This document shows, piece by piece, positions 16,883 through 26,544 of a DNA stretch of 64,000 bases; position 1 is the first letter of the stretch; each line of letters starts with the position of its first letter. The stretch is from Arthrobacter sp. ov118. GTDB lineage: Bacteria > Actinomycetota > Actinomycetes > Actinomycetales > Micrococcaceae. A model generated the notes under the pieces. The model saw only the letters and a program-made list of their open reading frames with translations, ran no database searches and was not told where the DNA came from. A program made the position numbers and the translations under genes. The stretch lies in assembly GCF_900116495.1 (NCBI RefSeq), contig NZ_FPAY01000008.1, positions 1-64,000 on the forward strand, in the 5' to 3' direction.

Positions 16883-18445
16883 CTAGGTGGCCGGAACCAC
16901 CCGTCCGTTGCGCTCCTGGCCGGTGGCCTGAAGCGAAGCGAACGAGATGTAGGCCTTGTTCCACGAGAAGCGCTTGGCGCTCGTGGCGTCCATCCGGTAC
17001 GTGTTGAAGTCGAACCGGTTGTTCTTGCCGGTGTAGTACAGCGTCGGCGAAACGGGCGACAGCGTACCCAGGCCCTGAACGCCTTCGCCTGTCCGGGCCC
17101 CGGTGGCGAGTGTTACATCGTTGTTGTGGACATAGAGGTTGTGCAGATCCCAGGCGCCGTAGGTACCGCTGCCGCGGCTGCGCATCTGGGCGGTGATGCC
17201 GTTCTGGTTCCTCCCGACGACGTTCTGCCGGATCTCAACATCGGGTGAGGAGTTGACGTTGATGGCGGCTACTGCGTACAGCGAGTAGTCCATTCCCCGT
17301 CCTCCACCGGTGGCCAGGCCGTAGCCATTGCCGGTCAGCTTGTTGTCGCTGATAAGCGCCTTATAGCTGATCTCGTACCGGATTCCATCGGCGTAATTGT
17401 TGTTGATCGTATTGCCGAGAATGTTGGAGTTGATGTTGTTGATATCGAACCAAATACCTGTGCCGCGGTTGTCATGGACGTTGTTGGTGCGGACGGTCAC
17501 GCCATTGGAATAGGTGCTCTTAAAGCCTCCGGCTTCCCAGTCGGCGCCCCAATAACCGGCAGTATTGTTCCGGGCAATCTCGTTGTTTTCCACGACGGTG
17601 TTATCGGAGGAGTAGTGTCCCATACCAAGCTGGCCATTTTCGACCATGGTGTTGTTCCGGACGATAGCCCTGTCTGCGTTGGAAAGCTGCAAGCCGATAC
17701 CGTGGTTCCGCTTGAACACGCAGCCTTCGATGACCCAGTTGGCTCCGCCGGCCATTACGGCACCCTTTTGGGACGGGGTGGCAAAGTTGGTGAACGTCAG
17801 GCCACTCAGGGTCACGCCGTAGGCCCCGGAATTGATGGCGTGCGGGGTGCGGGCGATCTCCATGGTCGTATTGGCGGGATCACTCCCGACCCAGGTGCGG
17901 TTGTTCTGGTAGTCCTGGTAGAAGCCGTTGGCGCGCACGCTTGAGAGCTGCATGACGCGGTTCATGGCGACGCCGTTGCGGTACACCTGCTCCCGCTTCT
18001 GGCAGGGGTTGGCTTCCGCGCCGCTGATCACCTCACACTGGCCCGGGTCCGAATAGGCAGCAGGCAGCAGGCCGTTCTTGTACCAGCGGGCATTCGACCC
18101 GTCTTTGACCCATCCGGTGACAACATTGGAACCTTTGATGACTGCTGTGCCCGCGCCGCCAAGTGCCAGCAGCTTCTGACCTCGCTTGGGGCTGATGGGG
18201 CTGCTGATGCGGTATGTCCCGGCCGACACTCCGATGCGCGCGCCTTCCGGGGCGGCATTGATCGTTGCCTGAATGGACCCGCCAGCGGGAACGGTGGCGT
18301 CAACCACCGGCGTGGCAGCTGTTGATGGCGCAACAAATCCGAGGGCCAACACGCCCATGAGCGCCGCGACCGCGGCGGCACGGCGGGCCCTTCCGGGCGG
18401 GAGTGGCTTCATCTCAGGCATAGGCGCAAGAGTGGGGAAATTCAT
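16883..18445 (-). CDS. Secreted right-handed parallel beta-helix protein
   Basis: 520 residues. The N-terminus has a basic region (PPGRARRAAAV), a hydrophobic core (ALMGVLALGFVAPSTAA) and an alanine-rich cleavage region, so export is likely. From about residue 50 (GGSIQATINAAPEGARI) through residue 460 there are many N-x-I/V rungs such as NTMVENGQLGMG, NNEIARNNTAG and NNVHDNRGTGIWF, typical of pectate-lyase-like beta-helices. Members cleave, epimerise or bind polysaccharides. No catalytic set can be assigned safely. It resembles the neighbouring lipoprotein at 18649-20190 throughout (shared CE...NPC...RVM and GYWGADWEAGG-like segments), so the two are tandem paralogues. Probably acts on the locus polysaccharide. 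Confidence 0.85.
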   Translation of the reverse strand: MNFPTLAPMPEMKPLPPGRARRAAAVAALMGVLALGFVAPSTAATPVVDATVPAGGSIQATINAAPEGARIGVSAGTYRISSPISPKRGQKLLALGGAGTAVIKGSNVVTGWVKDGSNARWYKNGLLPAAYSDPGQCEVISGAEANPCQKREQVYRNGVAMNRVMQLSSVRANGFYQDYQNNRTWVGSDPANTTMEIARTPHAINSGAYGVTLSGLTFTNFATPSQKGAVMAGGANWVIEGCVFKRNHGIGLQLSNADRAIVRNNTMVENGQLGMGHYSSDNTVVENNEIARNNTAGYWGADWEAGGFKSTYSNGVTVRTNNVHDNRGTGIWFDINNINSNILGNTINNNYADGIRYEISYKALISDNKLTGNGYGLATGGGRGMDYSLYAVAAINVNSSPDVEIRQNVVGRNQNGITAQMRSRGSGTYGAWDLHNLYVHNNDVTLATGARTGEGVQGLGTLSPVSPTLYYTGKNNRFDFNTYRMDATSAKRFSWNKAYISFASLQATGQERNGRVVPAT

Positions 18446-18648
18446 GTGAAATTTCTTTCTGTTGGCGAGCCCTGTCTAGGAACCCTTGGCCGCGACTCCC
18501 CCAGCGAAAATCGCGTCTCCAGCATTCAAAGGGGATTACGGACGGACACTCTAGCAAGAAATTGTTGCAAAACAGCATCCGGCCGGTCCTTGACACCACC
18601 CTGTCGCCACAGTATAGAAGCCAGCTTGGTCAGGAAGCAATGTCCCAT

Positions 18649-20190
18649 TCAAGCGGGGAGGACCGCCCCAGCCGTATCGTTTCCTGCGTTCTGCCAACCC
18701 TTGAAATCCAGGGTCCCACCATTGAAATTAAATTTGTGCGCGTCGGCGTCGTCGAGGATGTACCGGTTGTCCTGAAACCTGACGCCGCCCCGGTCCGACT
18801 CCCGGGTCGGGGCGCCGGACTCGACGTAGCCCGTGGTCGATGTGGTCGGCGCGCTCAAGTCGATGACGTTTCCCTTCACCACCACCTTTTCCAGGACGTA
18901 CTTGCCCCACGGCCCGTTACCCCTCGACCGCGCCTGGACGCCGATTCCGTTGAGGTTGCCGCCCACAGCGTTGTCCTCAATCGTGACGTCGCTGCTGGTG
19001 TTCACCGTGATGCCCGCCCCGGTGAGCAACCCGGTGCCGGCGCCCCGCTTCAGGGCGAGTCCATTACCGGTCACCTTGTTGCCGGTGATGCGCCCGTCGC
19101 GGCTGATTTCGTACCGAATGCCGCAAGCCGCATTTCCGCCTATTTTATTGTCAGTGATGACGACGCCGTCCCCTGCCAGATCTATCCAGACGCCAACGCC
19201 GAGGTTGTCTGATACATCATTGTTGATGATGGTTGAGGACGATCTTGTGACTTTTATTCCGCCCGCTTCCCAATCGGCACGCCAAAAATCCGCAGTATTG
19301 TTTTTGACAATCCGGTTGTTGTCAATACGACCACCTTGGGAGCGGTATTGGCCCAAACCTAGCTGCCCGTTTGCCGTAATTGTGTTCTCCGTAATGCGTG
19401 CATTATCGGCCTGTGCGATCATTACGCCCACCCCGTGATTAGCGGTAATGACGGAATCGCGAACGGTCCAGTCCTTGCCCCCGACCACAATGGCGCCCTG
19501 CTGCGCCAAATTGGCGAATCCGCGAACGGTCAGGTGCTCGATGACAACTCCCGGCGCATCGGAGGTGACTGCCGTTCTGGTGCGGGCCAGCGTCGCAGCA
19601 CGGCCCGCCGGGTCCTGCCCGAGGTAGACCACGTTGGCAGCATAATCGGCGTAAAACGTCGTTGCGTCGACGGCGCTTTTTTTCATGACGCGCCGCACTG
19701 GCCTTCCATCCAAAAAGAGGTCCTCGGCGACTTGGCACGGATTGGAGACAGTGTCCTCACACTGTCCGGACTTCTCATAGTCGGCCGGCAGGTAGCCCGC
19801 GGCAGCCCAGATGGCGCCCTCCCGGTTCCAGCGCTCCACCGGGACGTCGCCAGCCAGCACCGTGTTGTCGCTACCCCGGAGGGTTTGCAACGCCTTGGGC
19901 CGGACGGTCCGGGCCACTCTAAAAGTCCCCGGGGCCAGGCAAATTACGGCAGCCTCGGGCTGTTCATTCACCACAACGTCCAGATCTGCTCCGGGTTCCA
20001 CTGAAACGGTGCAGGGTGCTGCCGGAGTACTGCCCGTGGAGTCGGACCTTGGTCCTGCGTCGGTCGCCACCGGGGAGGTTGTTGGCGGCGCAGTTGGCGG
20101 ACCCGCGGAATCGGCCCCGCTGCAGCCGCTCAGTGCCAATGAGACGGCCAGCAACAAAGCACTTGGATATCCCAATCCAACACGGATCAC
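18649..20190 (-). CDS. Beta-helix lipoprotein, paralogue of the neighbouring gene
   Basis: 513 residues. The lipobox LALSGCS near residue 20 indicates a lipid-anchored exported protein, followed by a Thr/Pro/Ser-rich linker (residues about 28-55). The body has parallel beta-helix rungs (NTITANGQLGLG, NNRIVKNNTADFW, NNDVSDNLGVGVW) and shares CEDTVSNPC and the WRADWEAGG region with the protein encoded downstream. It may keep polymer-modifying or -binding activity at the membrane face while its paralogue is secreted. It is divergent from the GT4 gene across a 79-base gap; the beta-helix gene downstream is 203 bases away. Confidence 0.87.
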   Translation of the reverse strand: MIRVGLGYPSALLLAVSLALSGCSGADSAGPPTAPPTTSPVATDAGPRSDSTGSTPAAPCTVSVEPGADLDVVVNEQPEAAVICLAPGTFRVARTVRPKALQTLRGSDNTVLAGDVPVERWNREGAIWAAAGYLPADYEKSGQCEDTVSNPCQVAEDLFLDGRPVRRVMKKSAVDATTFYADYAANVVYLGQDPAGRAATLARTRTAVTSDAPGVVIEHLTVRGFANLAQQGAIVVGGKDWTVRDSVITANHGVGVMIAQADNARITENTITANGQLGLGQYRSQGGRIDNNRIVKNNTADFWRADWEAGGIKVTRSSSTIINNDVSDNLGVGVWIDLAGDGVVITDNKIGGNAACGIRYEISRDGRITGNKVTGNGLALKRGAGTGLLTGAGITVNTSSDVTIEDNAVGGNLNGIGVQARSRGNGPWGKYVLEKVVVKGNVIDLSAPTTSTTGYVESGAPTRESDRGGVRFQDNRYILDDADAHKFNFNGGTLDFKGWQNAGNDTAGAVLPA

Positions 20191-20269
20191 GTCGACATCC
20201 TCTCTAGCAAGAACAGATCAGATCCGGTAGCATGCGAGCTAATTCAGCCCACCTAACGAACGGAACCAT

Positions 20270-21457
20270 TTGCGCGTCTTATTGGTCCACAACCGCTACC
20301 GTTCGGATCATCCTAGCGGAGAGGACATGGTAGTAGAGCAGGAGCGAAAACTGCTTGAGGATGCCGGGCATGAGGTGGCCGAATATATTCGCCGCAGCGA
20401 CGACATTTCCGGCATGTCGGTCGGCCGGAAAGCAGAATTGCCGATGCGGGTCACTTGGTCTCTGCAGGACCAGGCGGCGATGAAGATTGAACTGCGGCGG
20501 CAACATTTCGATGTTATTCATCTGCACAATTCGTTTCCGCTGATTAGTCCCTCGATTTTGGCCGCTGCCCGGCAATCCCATGTTCCAGTTGTCGCGACCC
20601 TGCATAACTACCGCCTTGTGTGCGCCGCCGGCACGCTGTTGCGCGACGGCCGCCCCTGCTTCGAATGCCTCCACGGCTCCCCGCTGCCGGCGCTCACGCA
20701 TTCGTGTTACCGGGACAGCCGCCTCGCCACAGCTCCGCTGGCCTTCTCGATTGGGACGCACCGCGCGATGGGGACCTGGCAGCGGGGCGTGGACCGGTTC
20801 ATCGTGATGAGCAAATTTGCCCAAGGGATCATGACGGAGGCTGGTTTGCCGGCCGAGCAAATCACCATCAAGCCCCATTTCATTCCCTCTCCTGCTCAGG
20901 TCCGGGAAGGACCAGGATCCTATGGGCTCTACTTGGGACGGCTCTCTGTTGAGAAGGGCGTCTCGACCCTCATCGAGTCCTGGGACCCCTCCCTCGGTAC
21001 CCTGATGATCGCGGGTGACGGCCCGCTGCGCCGGGAACTCGAAGAGCAGGCAGCCGGTCACGGCAACTCCGTCCGCTTTCTCGGATCGCTCGACCGCTCT
21101 GCTGCCTTGGAACTGCTGCTGAACGCGCGCTACCTGGTCAACTCGTCGAGGGCATTTGAGACTTTCGGATTGAGCGTAGTGGAGGCGTTTGCCCATGGCG
21201 TACCCGCGGTCGTGCCCAATCAGGGGGTGTTTCCGGAACTAGTTCGAGATGGCGAGAACGGCTTCACCTTCCAGCCCGGGGATCCGCTGTCCTTGCGCAG
21301 GGCGCTGCAGGAAATTAGTAATCCTGCGGTCTCCGTGCTCGCCGGTTCAGTAGCCCGGCAGGACTACCTCTCCCACTTCACTCCGGCGAACAACCTACGC
21401 GCACTGGAGAGGATTTACGCCGAAGCCATTGCCTGCAACCCGCCCTCCCGGCCCTAA
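20270..21457 (+). CDS. GT4 family glycosyltransferase
   Basis: 395 residues beginning at TTG. The GT-B fold is clear: N-terminal VLLVHNRYRSDHPSGEDMVV, then HLHNSFPLISPSI and VVATLHNYRLVC, and a C-terminal donor domain with GLYLGRLSVEKGV, MIAGDGPLRREL and the E-x7-E motif in SSRAFETFGLSVVEAFAHG. Members transfer a sugar from a nucleotide donor with retention of configuration, here probably in assembling the repeat unit. The pair of cysteines in CFECLHG is common in this subgroup. It is the only rightward gene in the middle of the locus, and its stop meets that of the GDPD-fold gene 23 bases later. Confidence 0.9.
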   Translation: MRVLLVHNRYRSDHPSGEDMVVEQERKLLEDAGHEVAEYIRRSDDISGMSVGRKAELPMRVTWSLQDQAAMKIELRRQHFDVIHLHNSFPLISPSILAAARQSHVPVVATLHNYRLVCAAGTLLRDGRPCFECLHGSPLPALTHSCYRDSRLATAPLAFSIGTHRAMGTWQRGVDRFIVMSKFAQGIMTEAGLPAEQITIKPHFIPSPAQVREGPGSYGLYLGRLSVEKGVSTLIESWDPSLGTLMIAGDGPLRRELEEQAAGHGNSVRFLGSLDRSAALELLLNARYLVNSSRAFETFGLSVVEAFAHGVPAVVPNQGVFPELVRDGENGFTFQPGDPLSLRRALQEISNPAVSVLAGSVARQDYLSHFTPANNLRALERIYAEAIACNPPSRP

Positions 21458-21480
21458 TTCGCTGGTTGCCGTGCCCGGGT

Positions 21481-22959
21481 TCAGCTAACCTCGACCTGCC
21501 GGAACTCCACCGGCTGCTTTCCTTGATAGTTCTTGGTGAGCCCAAAGTAACCGCCACGGTGGGACGAAGTACGCGCGGACGCGCTGGTGACAGTCCCGTC
21601 AAGCCGGGTGAAGGTGATCTCCTGCGGGCTGACATCCACCCGGAAGCGCATCCACGCACCTGCCCTGGGCGCGTCTGATCGCGCCTCGCCCAGCAACTGC
21701 CCGTCCAGCGTTCCAGCCTCGCGCGCGAAGAGCCGAATGGTGCCCACGCGGTCAACCGTCAGGTGATAGCCGGCCACCGTGGCCGGCACCGTGGGGCGGT
21801 ACGGCCGATCATCGGCCTGCCCGAACGCGATGCCAGCGCTTCCGCTCTTTTCGGGGACGGCCATCGGCCACCTCATGTCGAAGGACAGCGAGTAGGTGTC
21901 TTTTGTGACGGGGCACATGGATCCCATCGTGTAGCTGGAGCCGGCCTCGTTGTTCAGGCTGATGGAGGAAAACTCGGGCTGCAGCGTGGGCTGGTAGGTC
22001 GGCGCCAGGATCCATGGCAGGTCCCCTGGTGCCCGCACACCGGATGCGAAATTGTCGCGCGTGCTGATGGGGGTGCTGCCCGAGGCATAGGGATAATTCG
22101 AACACATCAGCCCGGTCACGCCCAGCGCCATCACTCGTTCCCGCATCCATCGGGTGTGGATCTCCCAGCAGATTACGGGCTTACCGTAGCGAACCAGGGC
22201 CTTAATCTCGTCGTCCGAAGCGCCGTGATAGATGCCCAGATAATCAAAGCGGTCCGCGAAGTCCGCAAACCGGATCTGAACGTCGTCAACGAAGTATCCC
22301 CAGGCCTTGTATCCCCTCTCCTTGGCCTCGGCAAGGTGTTTGCCGCCCGCGGTCTGCTTCCACACAAAGTGCTCTTTGGAATTGGGGTAACTGTCCATAA
22401 GATCCAGGAGGGCAGCCGTATTGGTGCCTTGTTTGTCCTCGAGGAAGATGACACTGGTGGCTGCGTGGGCATCCAGCACGTCCTTGACCCGGGGAATGGG
22501 CTCGAGCGGTGCCTTCGGTCCGATCCAGGATCGCGAGTCATTGCGCAAGGCGCCCAGTTCCTCGAAGGTCACCTCGCTGATCTGCAGGTTCCGCCCGGTC
22601 ATCCGTTCGGTACTGAGGTCGTGGTGGCAGACCAGGACTCCGTCACTTGTGGCGGAGACGGAGACCTCAATTGCCTTAGCACCGTTTTGAATTGCCTGTG
22701 AATAAGCCTCGGCCGTGTGTTCGGTCCAGTTGTCGCCCGAGCCGCGATGGGCGATGTAAAACGGCGTCGTGGACATCAGGTCGCTCAGCGTGTGCACCTG
22801 AGCTGGCTGCGACCCGGCGGCACGGGCACCTCCGGGGCGGGGCACTTCACCTCCGCCACAGGCAGTAAGCAGCGCCCCAGTTCCCAGGGCCGTCAACAGC
22901 TGACGCCGGGAGACGGCCCGGGTCGCGGGCACGTTCTCAGGAAGTTTGCTACGGAACAA
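21481..22959 (-). CDS. GDPD-fold lipoprotein with C-terminal concanavalin-like domain
   Basis: 492 residues from a TTG preceded by GAGGGGTGGGAC; an upstream open frame lacks support. The N-terminus has a twin-arginine-like motif (SRRQLLTALG) leading into the lipobox LLTACGGG. Residues about 75-330 form a glycerophosphodiester phosphodiesterase barrel: YIAHRGSGDNWTEHT, AIEVSVSATSDGVLVCHHD, FLEDKQG and CWEIHTRW. The usual E-x-D metal pair reads E-V-S, so one ligand is missing. The C-terminal 150 residues look like a beta-sandwich carbohydrate-binding domain (FDMRW..., YHLTVDRVGTIRLF). Canonical relatives hydrolyse glycerophosphodiesters, including teichoic acid. Here the target may be a phospho-decorated polymer, or catalysis may be altered. 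Confidence 0.82.
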   Translation of the reverse strand: MFRSKLPENVPATRAVSRRQLLTALGTGALLTACGGGEVPRPGGARAAGSQPAQVHTLSDLMSTTPFYIAHRGSGDNWTEHTAEAYSQAIQNGAKAIEVSVSATSDGVLVCHHDLSTERMTGRNLQISEVTFEELGALRNDSRSWIGPKAPLEPIPRVKDVLDAHAATSVIFLEDKQGTNTAALLDLMDSYPNSKEHFVWKQTAGGKHLAEAKERGYKAWGYFVDDVQIRFADFADRFDYLGIYHGASDDEIKALVRYGKPVICWEIHTRWMRERVMALGVTGLMCSNYPYASGSTPISTRDNFASGVRAPGDLPWILAPTYQPTLQPEFSSISLNNEAGSSYTMGSMCPVTKDTYSLSFDMRWPMAVPEKSGSAGIAFGQADDRPYRPTVPATVAGYHLTVDRVGTIRLFAREAGTLDGQLLGEARSDAPRAGAWMRFRVDVSPQEITFTRLDGTVTSASARTSSHRGGYFGLTKNYQGKQPVEFRQVEVS

Positions 22960-23187
22960 GGTGTCCCACCCCTCAACTGTCGGTTGTCGGCTGGCCAAGG
23001 GGCTGCGAGCGCGCCCTCGTTCCCACCCTATCCGCGTGGTCGGCGGCCGGCCGGGACAATTCCCGGCCGACGCCAACCTCCGCGCCCATCTCCGGACCGC
23101 ACGCGTACACACTCATGAGCACGGGGCGCCGGCCGGGGCCGCCTACTCCGCGGACATCGTTGGCAGTTTGCACGGTCCGGTCCTTTC

Positions 23188-26100
23188 TCAACGGGGAGTA
23201 GTCAGGGACAAGTTCGACACCCGGGCCGTGACAGGAGAATTAGTCGCCGAGCCCGAAAGCAGCGACATCACTCCGGTGTAGCCCGGCGCCTGAAGCGCTG
23301 CCGTGGTGTCTGTTGCTTCAAGCTGCCACGCCGCCGGTTCTGCCCCGGTGGTTGCCCACAGTTTGGCCTTGATGGCCGTGGTGCCCTGACCTGTGACCTG
23401 GATGCGGACCCCGAGCTGCTGGCTGTTGGTGCCGGTCAGCCCTGCGATCACGGTTTCCGGCGTCAGGTACGTCTCAGCACCGGCAGCGTCGGTCCTGACG
23501 ATGGCGAGCGACATCCTGCCGGCCGAGGTGAACCGGACCTTGGCCCGGTACTCCCCCTGGTTGGCAACGGAACGCCCGACAGCGGTAAGGTAAACGCCGC
23601 CGCCGGTGGCTGCCTTGTCGAGCGAGACCGCAAACGACAGGTCGGTGTCAGCAGCCTGGACATTCTTCAGGTACGCGGCCGGAGCGTTGCCGGGGGCCTG
23701 CATGATCCAGTTGCCTGCTCCACCCGCGACGGAATACCGGCTTGCCGAACCACTGATGGTCCACGGGCCGCCCAGATCTGCCGTCCCCAGCCCTTGGGCC
23801 ACAACCCTGGCGAAGGTGTCCTTTGCCAGCCCGGTGCCAGCCGGGGCTGACGAGGCCGTGAGGTCCTTGCTGGCCTGATTAGTAGCCCCCTTGTCGTCCG
23901 TGACGGTTAGCTTCACGGTGTAGGTTCCTGCCGTAGCGTAGGTGTGGGTGGCGGTTTTGCCGGTGCCAGTCTGGCCGTCACCAAAATCCCAGGCCCAGGA
24001 GCTCACGCTGCCGTCGGGGTCCGAAGACGTCGAACCGTCAAAGGAACAGTTGAACCCGGAACACGTCGACGTCAGCGCGGCAACCGGTGCCTTGTTGGGT
24101 GCAGAGACCGGCACTGCGTTCGCCACGACACTGCTCGCCCCCCGGTCATCCGTCACGTTGAGGCGGACCTGGTATGTTCCCGCCGCGGCGTAGGTGTGCG
24201 TGGGGGTTGCTCCCGAGCCGGTTTGCCCGTCCCCGAAGTCCCACGTGAAGTCCGCGATCGTTCCGTCCGGATCGGACGAAGCCGAGGCGTCGAACCCGCA
24301 GCTCAACCCCGTGCATGCTGGGCTGAAGGAAGCCACGGGTGCCTTGTTTCCGCTGCCGAGGCTGTAGTGCCACTGGACGTCCGATGAGGTTAGCTGGATG
24401 GGGTAGATGGCCACTTCGTCGATGCTGCCCACCATGGCCCGCGATGCCGGCTGATTCGGCCAGCCGTTGAGGTTGTCCGCTCCCACCCTCCAGTAACCGT
24501 CGTATCCTTGCGCAACCGTCGGAGTGTTGGTTCCCTGGCTGACGCCGTCCACGAAGAGTTCAGAGCGGCCCGGTGCCATGGTCCCGACGAGGTGATGCCA
24601 TTTCCCGTCATTGAGGGCGGCGCCGCTGGTGACCATAGTGGCTGAGCCGGTCCACACACCGAAGACGACCTTGCCGTCATTCTGCATGAAGATGTGGCGG
24701 TCGTAGTTGCCGCTCTGGTCCGCCTGGCTGTTACCGAAGCCGACAATCCGGCCGCCGGAAGTTGTGGTGGTCTTGATCCAGGATTCCACGGAGAACGTCT
24801 GCGGCCCGGCCTGGGACACGCTGCTCGCCATGCTGCTGTTGCTGTCCGTCAGATCAGCAGACGTGGTGCCAGCCAAGATCCCGGGCCCGCCCAGGTTCAT
24901 GGTCTGGTACGTGCCGGCATTGGTGCTGGCAAAATCCGCCGCTGCCGTACCGCTGGCCTCCTCAAAGCGCCAGAAGCTGCTGGCGCCGTCGCCCTTCACG
25001 GTGTCCTGATAGTTAGCGGACTGTGAGGCGACGGTGACATAGGGAGTCCAGAAGGACTGGACCGCAACGGTACCGTCGGATGCCTCAACCCGGTACGCAG
25101 CTTGGGTTCCTGGAGCGAGATTCTTATCAACAAACGTCACCGTCGGGATGTCCCAGAACCGGGACCGGATGACCTGCGTGAGGATCGGCTGCGTGCTCCC
25201 AGCCCGGTACAGGTTGTAGGTGAGGTTTTCGTCGTCTTTGTCGGTCGTGGCCTTGAACGTGACTTTCACCTGGCCAGCGCGGGTGCTCGACGCAGAAGGA
25301 GTCAATGGCCGGGTAGGGGCTGTTTCCGGATCGGCCTGGAACCTAGTTACACCCTGCTGGATGGCCCCGTTGACCGTGGTGAAGTCTCCGCCGACCCACA
25401 GTTGCTTGCCATCGGTGGCCATGGCCAACGGACCAACCTTGGTCACTCCGGCGGCGTTGGTCTGGGGGTACCAGCCAGCCAGCTTTCCGTTATCGGGGCG
25501 CTGTACCAGCAGGTAGCGGTTGGGCACCTGGGGGAAGTCTCCCTCGCTGCTGCAGTCATGAGCATGCGAGCCCTTGTAGAGCCAGCCTCCGACGAGGGCG
25601 ATTGCTTCCGTGGCGCCGAGGCAGTTGTTCTGCCACTTCAGCGCGCCGCTGGTGAGGTCCGCGGCCCAGGTGCCGTCAAAGCAGCCCCAGCCGTCTCCGG
25701 AGTTGGCAAAGTAGACGGTGTTCTGATCGGTGATGATGTCGCGCACGATCGAGGTGCAGCCCGGTTGCTTGGGCGGAACCGCCGTCGCTGCCGGGAAGGG
25801 CAGCAGTGCGCCCTGCGCGCTGTCCACGAGGCCGACGGCCCAGGAGGGGGTTCCGCCGAGGGTGTCGAACGCGCCGCCGATGTAGACCTTGCTGCCATCG
25901 GGTGCGGGGCGCACCACCTTTACGTCGGCGCTGGCGTTCGGGTTCCAGGGCAGGAGGGCTCCGTCGCTTGCCTGCACGGCAGCCAGCCGGTTCCGGACGG
26001 CGCCGGCCACTGTTCCGAACGAGCCGCCGAAGTAGACATTGTTGCCCTGCTGGGCGATGGTGGCCACGCGGTAGCTCACGTTGGGCCGGAAATTGGAAAC

Positions 26101-26532
26101 CAGGGCCAGGCTGGTCGTGTCGAAGGCCGCCATCCGCTGGCGGGACTGCCCTGCAATCTGGGTGAAGTCGCCGCCGACGTAAACCCGGCTTTGGTCCTCC
26201 GAGGCTGCAAGTGCCCAGACCCTGCCGTTGGGTTGGGGGGCGAAGGAAAGCAGGTTCCCGCTTGCGGCATCCACGACGGCCAGATAGGTCCGGGAGGTCT
26301 CTTGGGTGCCTGCGGCTGCCCCGGGGGGCCGCACCGTAGTGAACTCGCCGCCGATAAAGACTTTGCCTTTGGCGTAGGCCAGGGCCCGCACCGTGTTGTT
26401 GGTCTGCCACATAGATGAGCTGGTGGCTGACAGCGTTGTCTCCCGTGCGAAGGCCGGCGAAACAAGTCCTCCCAGCAGCAGTAGCAAAGCTGCCACCACT
26501 CCGGCAGGGCGCAATATGTGTCTCGTGTACAT
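23188..26532 (-). CDS. Secreted multidomain surface protein: GG-F repeats, LamG, two PKD domains
   Basis: 1114 residues with a signal peptide (PAGVVAALLLLLGGLVSPAFA). Residues about 40-410 hold a propeller-like repeat with VFIGGEFTTV, VYVGGDFTQI, VYFGGSFGTV, VYIGGAFDTL and LWVGGDFTTV. A fibronectin-like stretch follows, then a LamG/concanavalin domain (about 510-720). Two PKD domains, each with WDFGDGQTG and TY.AAGTY, occupy about 730-900, and a C-terminal beta-sandwich closes the protein. No enzyme motif is seen. The architecture suggests binding to carbohydrate or cell-surface polymer. It ends 12 bases before the Wzy-like gene start region, so it shares the polysaccharide operon. Confidence 0.88.
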   Translation of the reverse strand: MYTRHILRPAGVVAALLLLLGGLVSPAFARETTLSATSSSMWQTNNTVRALAYAKGKVFIGGEFTTVRPPGAAAGTQETSRTYLAVVDAASGNLLSFAPQPNGRVWALAASEDQSRVYVGGDFTQIAGQSRQRMAAFDTTSLALVSNFRPNVSYRVATIAQQGNNVYFGGSFGTVAGAVRNRLAAVQASDGALLPWNPNASADVKVVRPAPDGSKVYIGGAFDTLGGTPSWAVGLVDSAQGALLPFPAATAVPPKQPGCTSIVRDIITDQNTVYFANSGDGWGCFDGTWAADLTSGALKWQNNCLGATEAIALVGGWLYKGSHAHDCSSEGDFPQVPNRYLLVQRPDNGKLAGWYPQTNAAGVTKVGPLAMATDGKQLWVGGDFTTVNGAIQQGVTRFQADPETAPTRPLTPSASSTRAGQVKVTFKATTDKDDENLTYNLYRAGSTQPILTQVIRSRFWDIPTVTFVDKNLAPGTQAAYRVEASDGTVAVQSFWTPYVTVASQSANYQDTVKGDGASSFWRFEEASGTAAADFASTNAGTYQTMNLGGPGILAGTTSADLTDSNSSMASSVSQAGPQTFSVESWIKTTTTSGGRIVGFGNSQADQSGNYDRHIFMQNDGKVVFGVWTGSATMVTSGAALNDGKWHHLVGTMAPGRSELFVDGVSQGTNTPTVAQGYDGYWRVGADNLNGWPNQPASRAMVGSIDEVAIYPIQLTSSDVQWHYSLGSGNKAPVASFSPACTGLSCGFDASASSDPDGTIADFTWDFGDGQTGSGATPTHTYAAAGTYQVRLNVTDDRGASSVVANAVPVSAPNKAPVAALTSTCSGFNCSFDGSTSSDPDGSVSSWAWDFGDGQTGTGKTATHTYATAGTYTVKLTVTDDKGATNQASKDLTASSAPAGTGLAKDTFARVVAQGLGTADLGGPWTISGSASRYSVAGGAGNWIMQAPGNAPAAYLKNVQAADTDLSFAVSLDKAATGGGVYLTAVGRSVANQGEYRAKVRFTSAGRMSLAIVRTDAAGAETYLTPETVIAGLTGTNSQQLGVRIQVTGQGTTAIKAKLWATTGAEPAAWQLEATDTTAALQAPGYTGVMSLLSGSATNSPVTARVSNLSLTTPR

Positions 26533-26544
26533 CTCGTACCTCTC

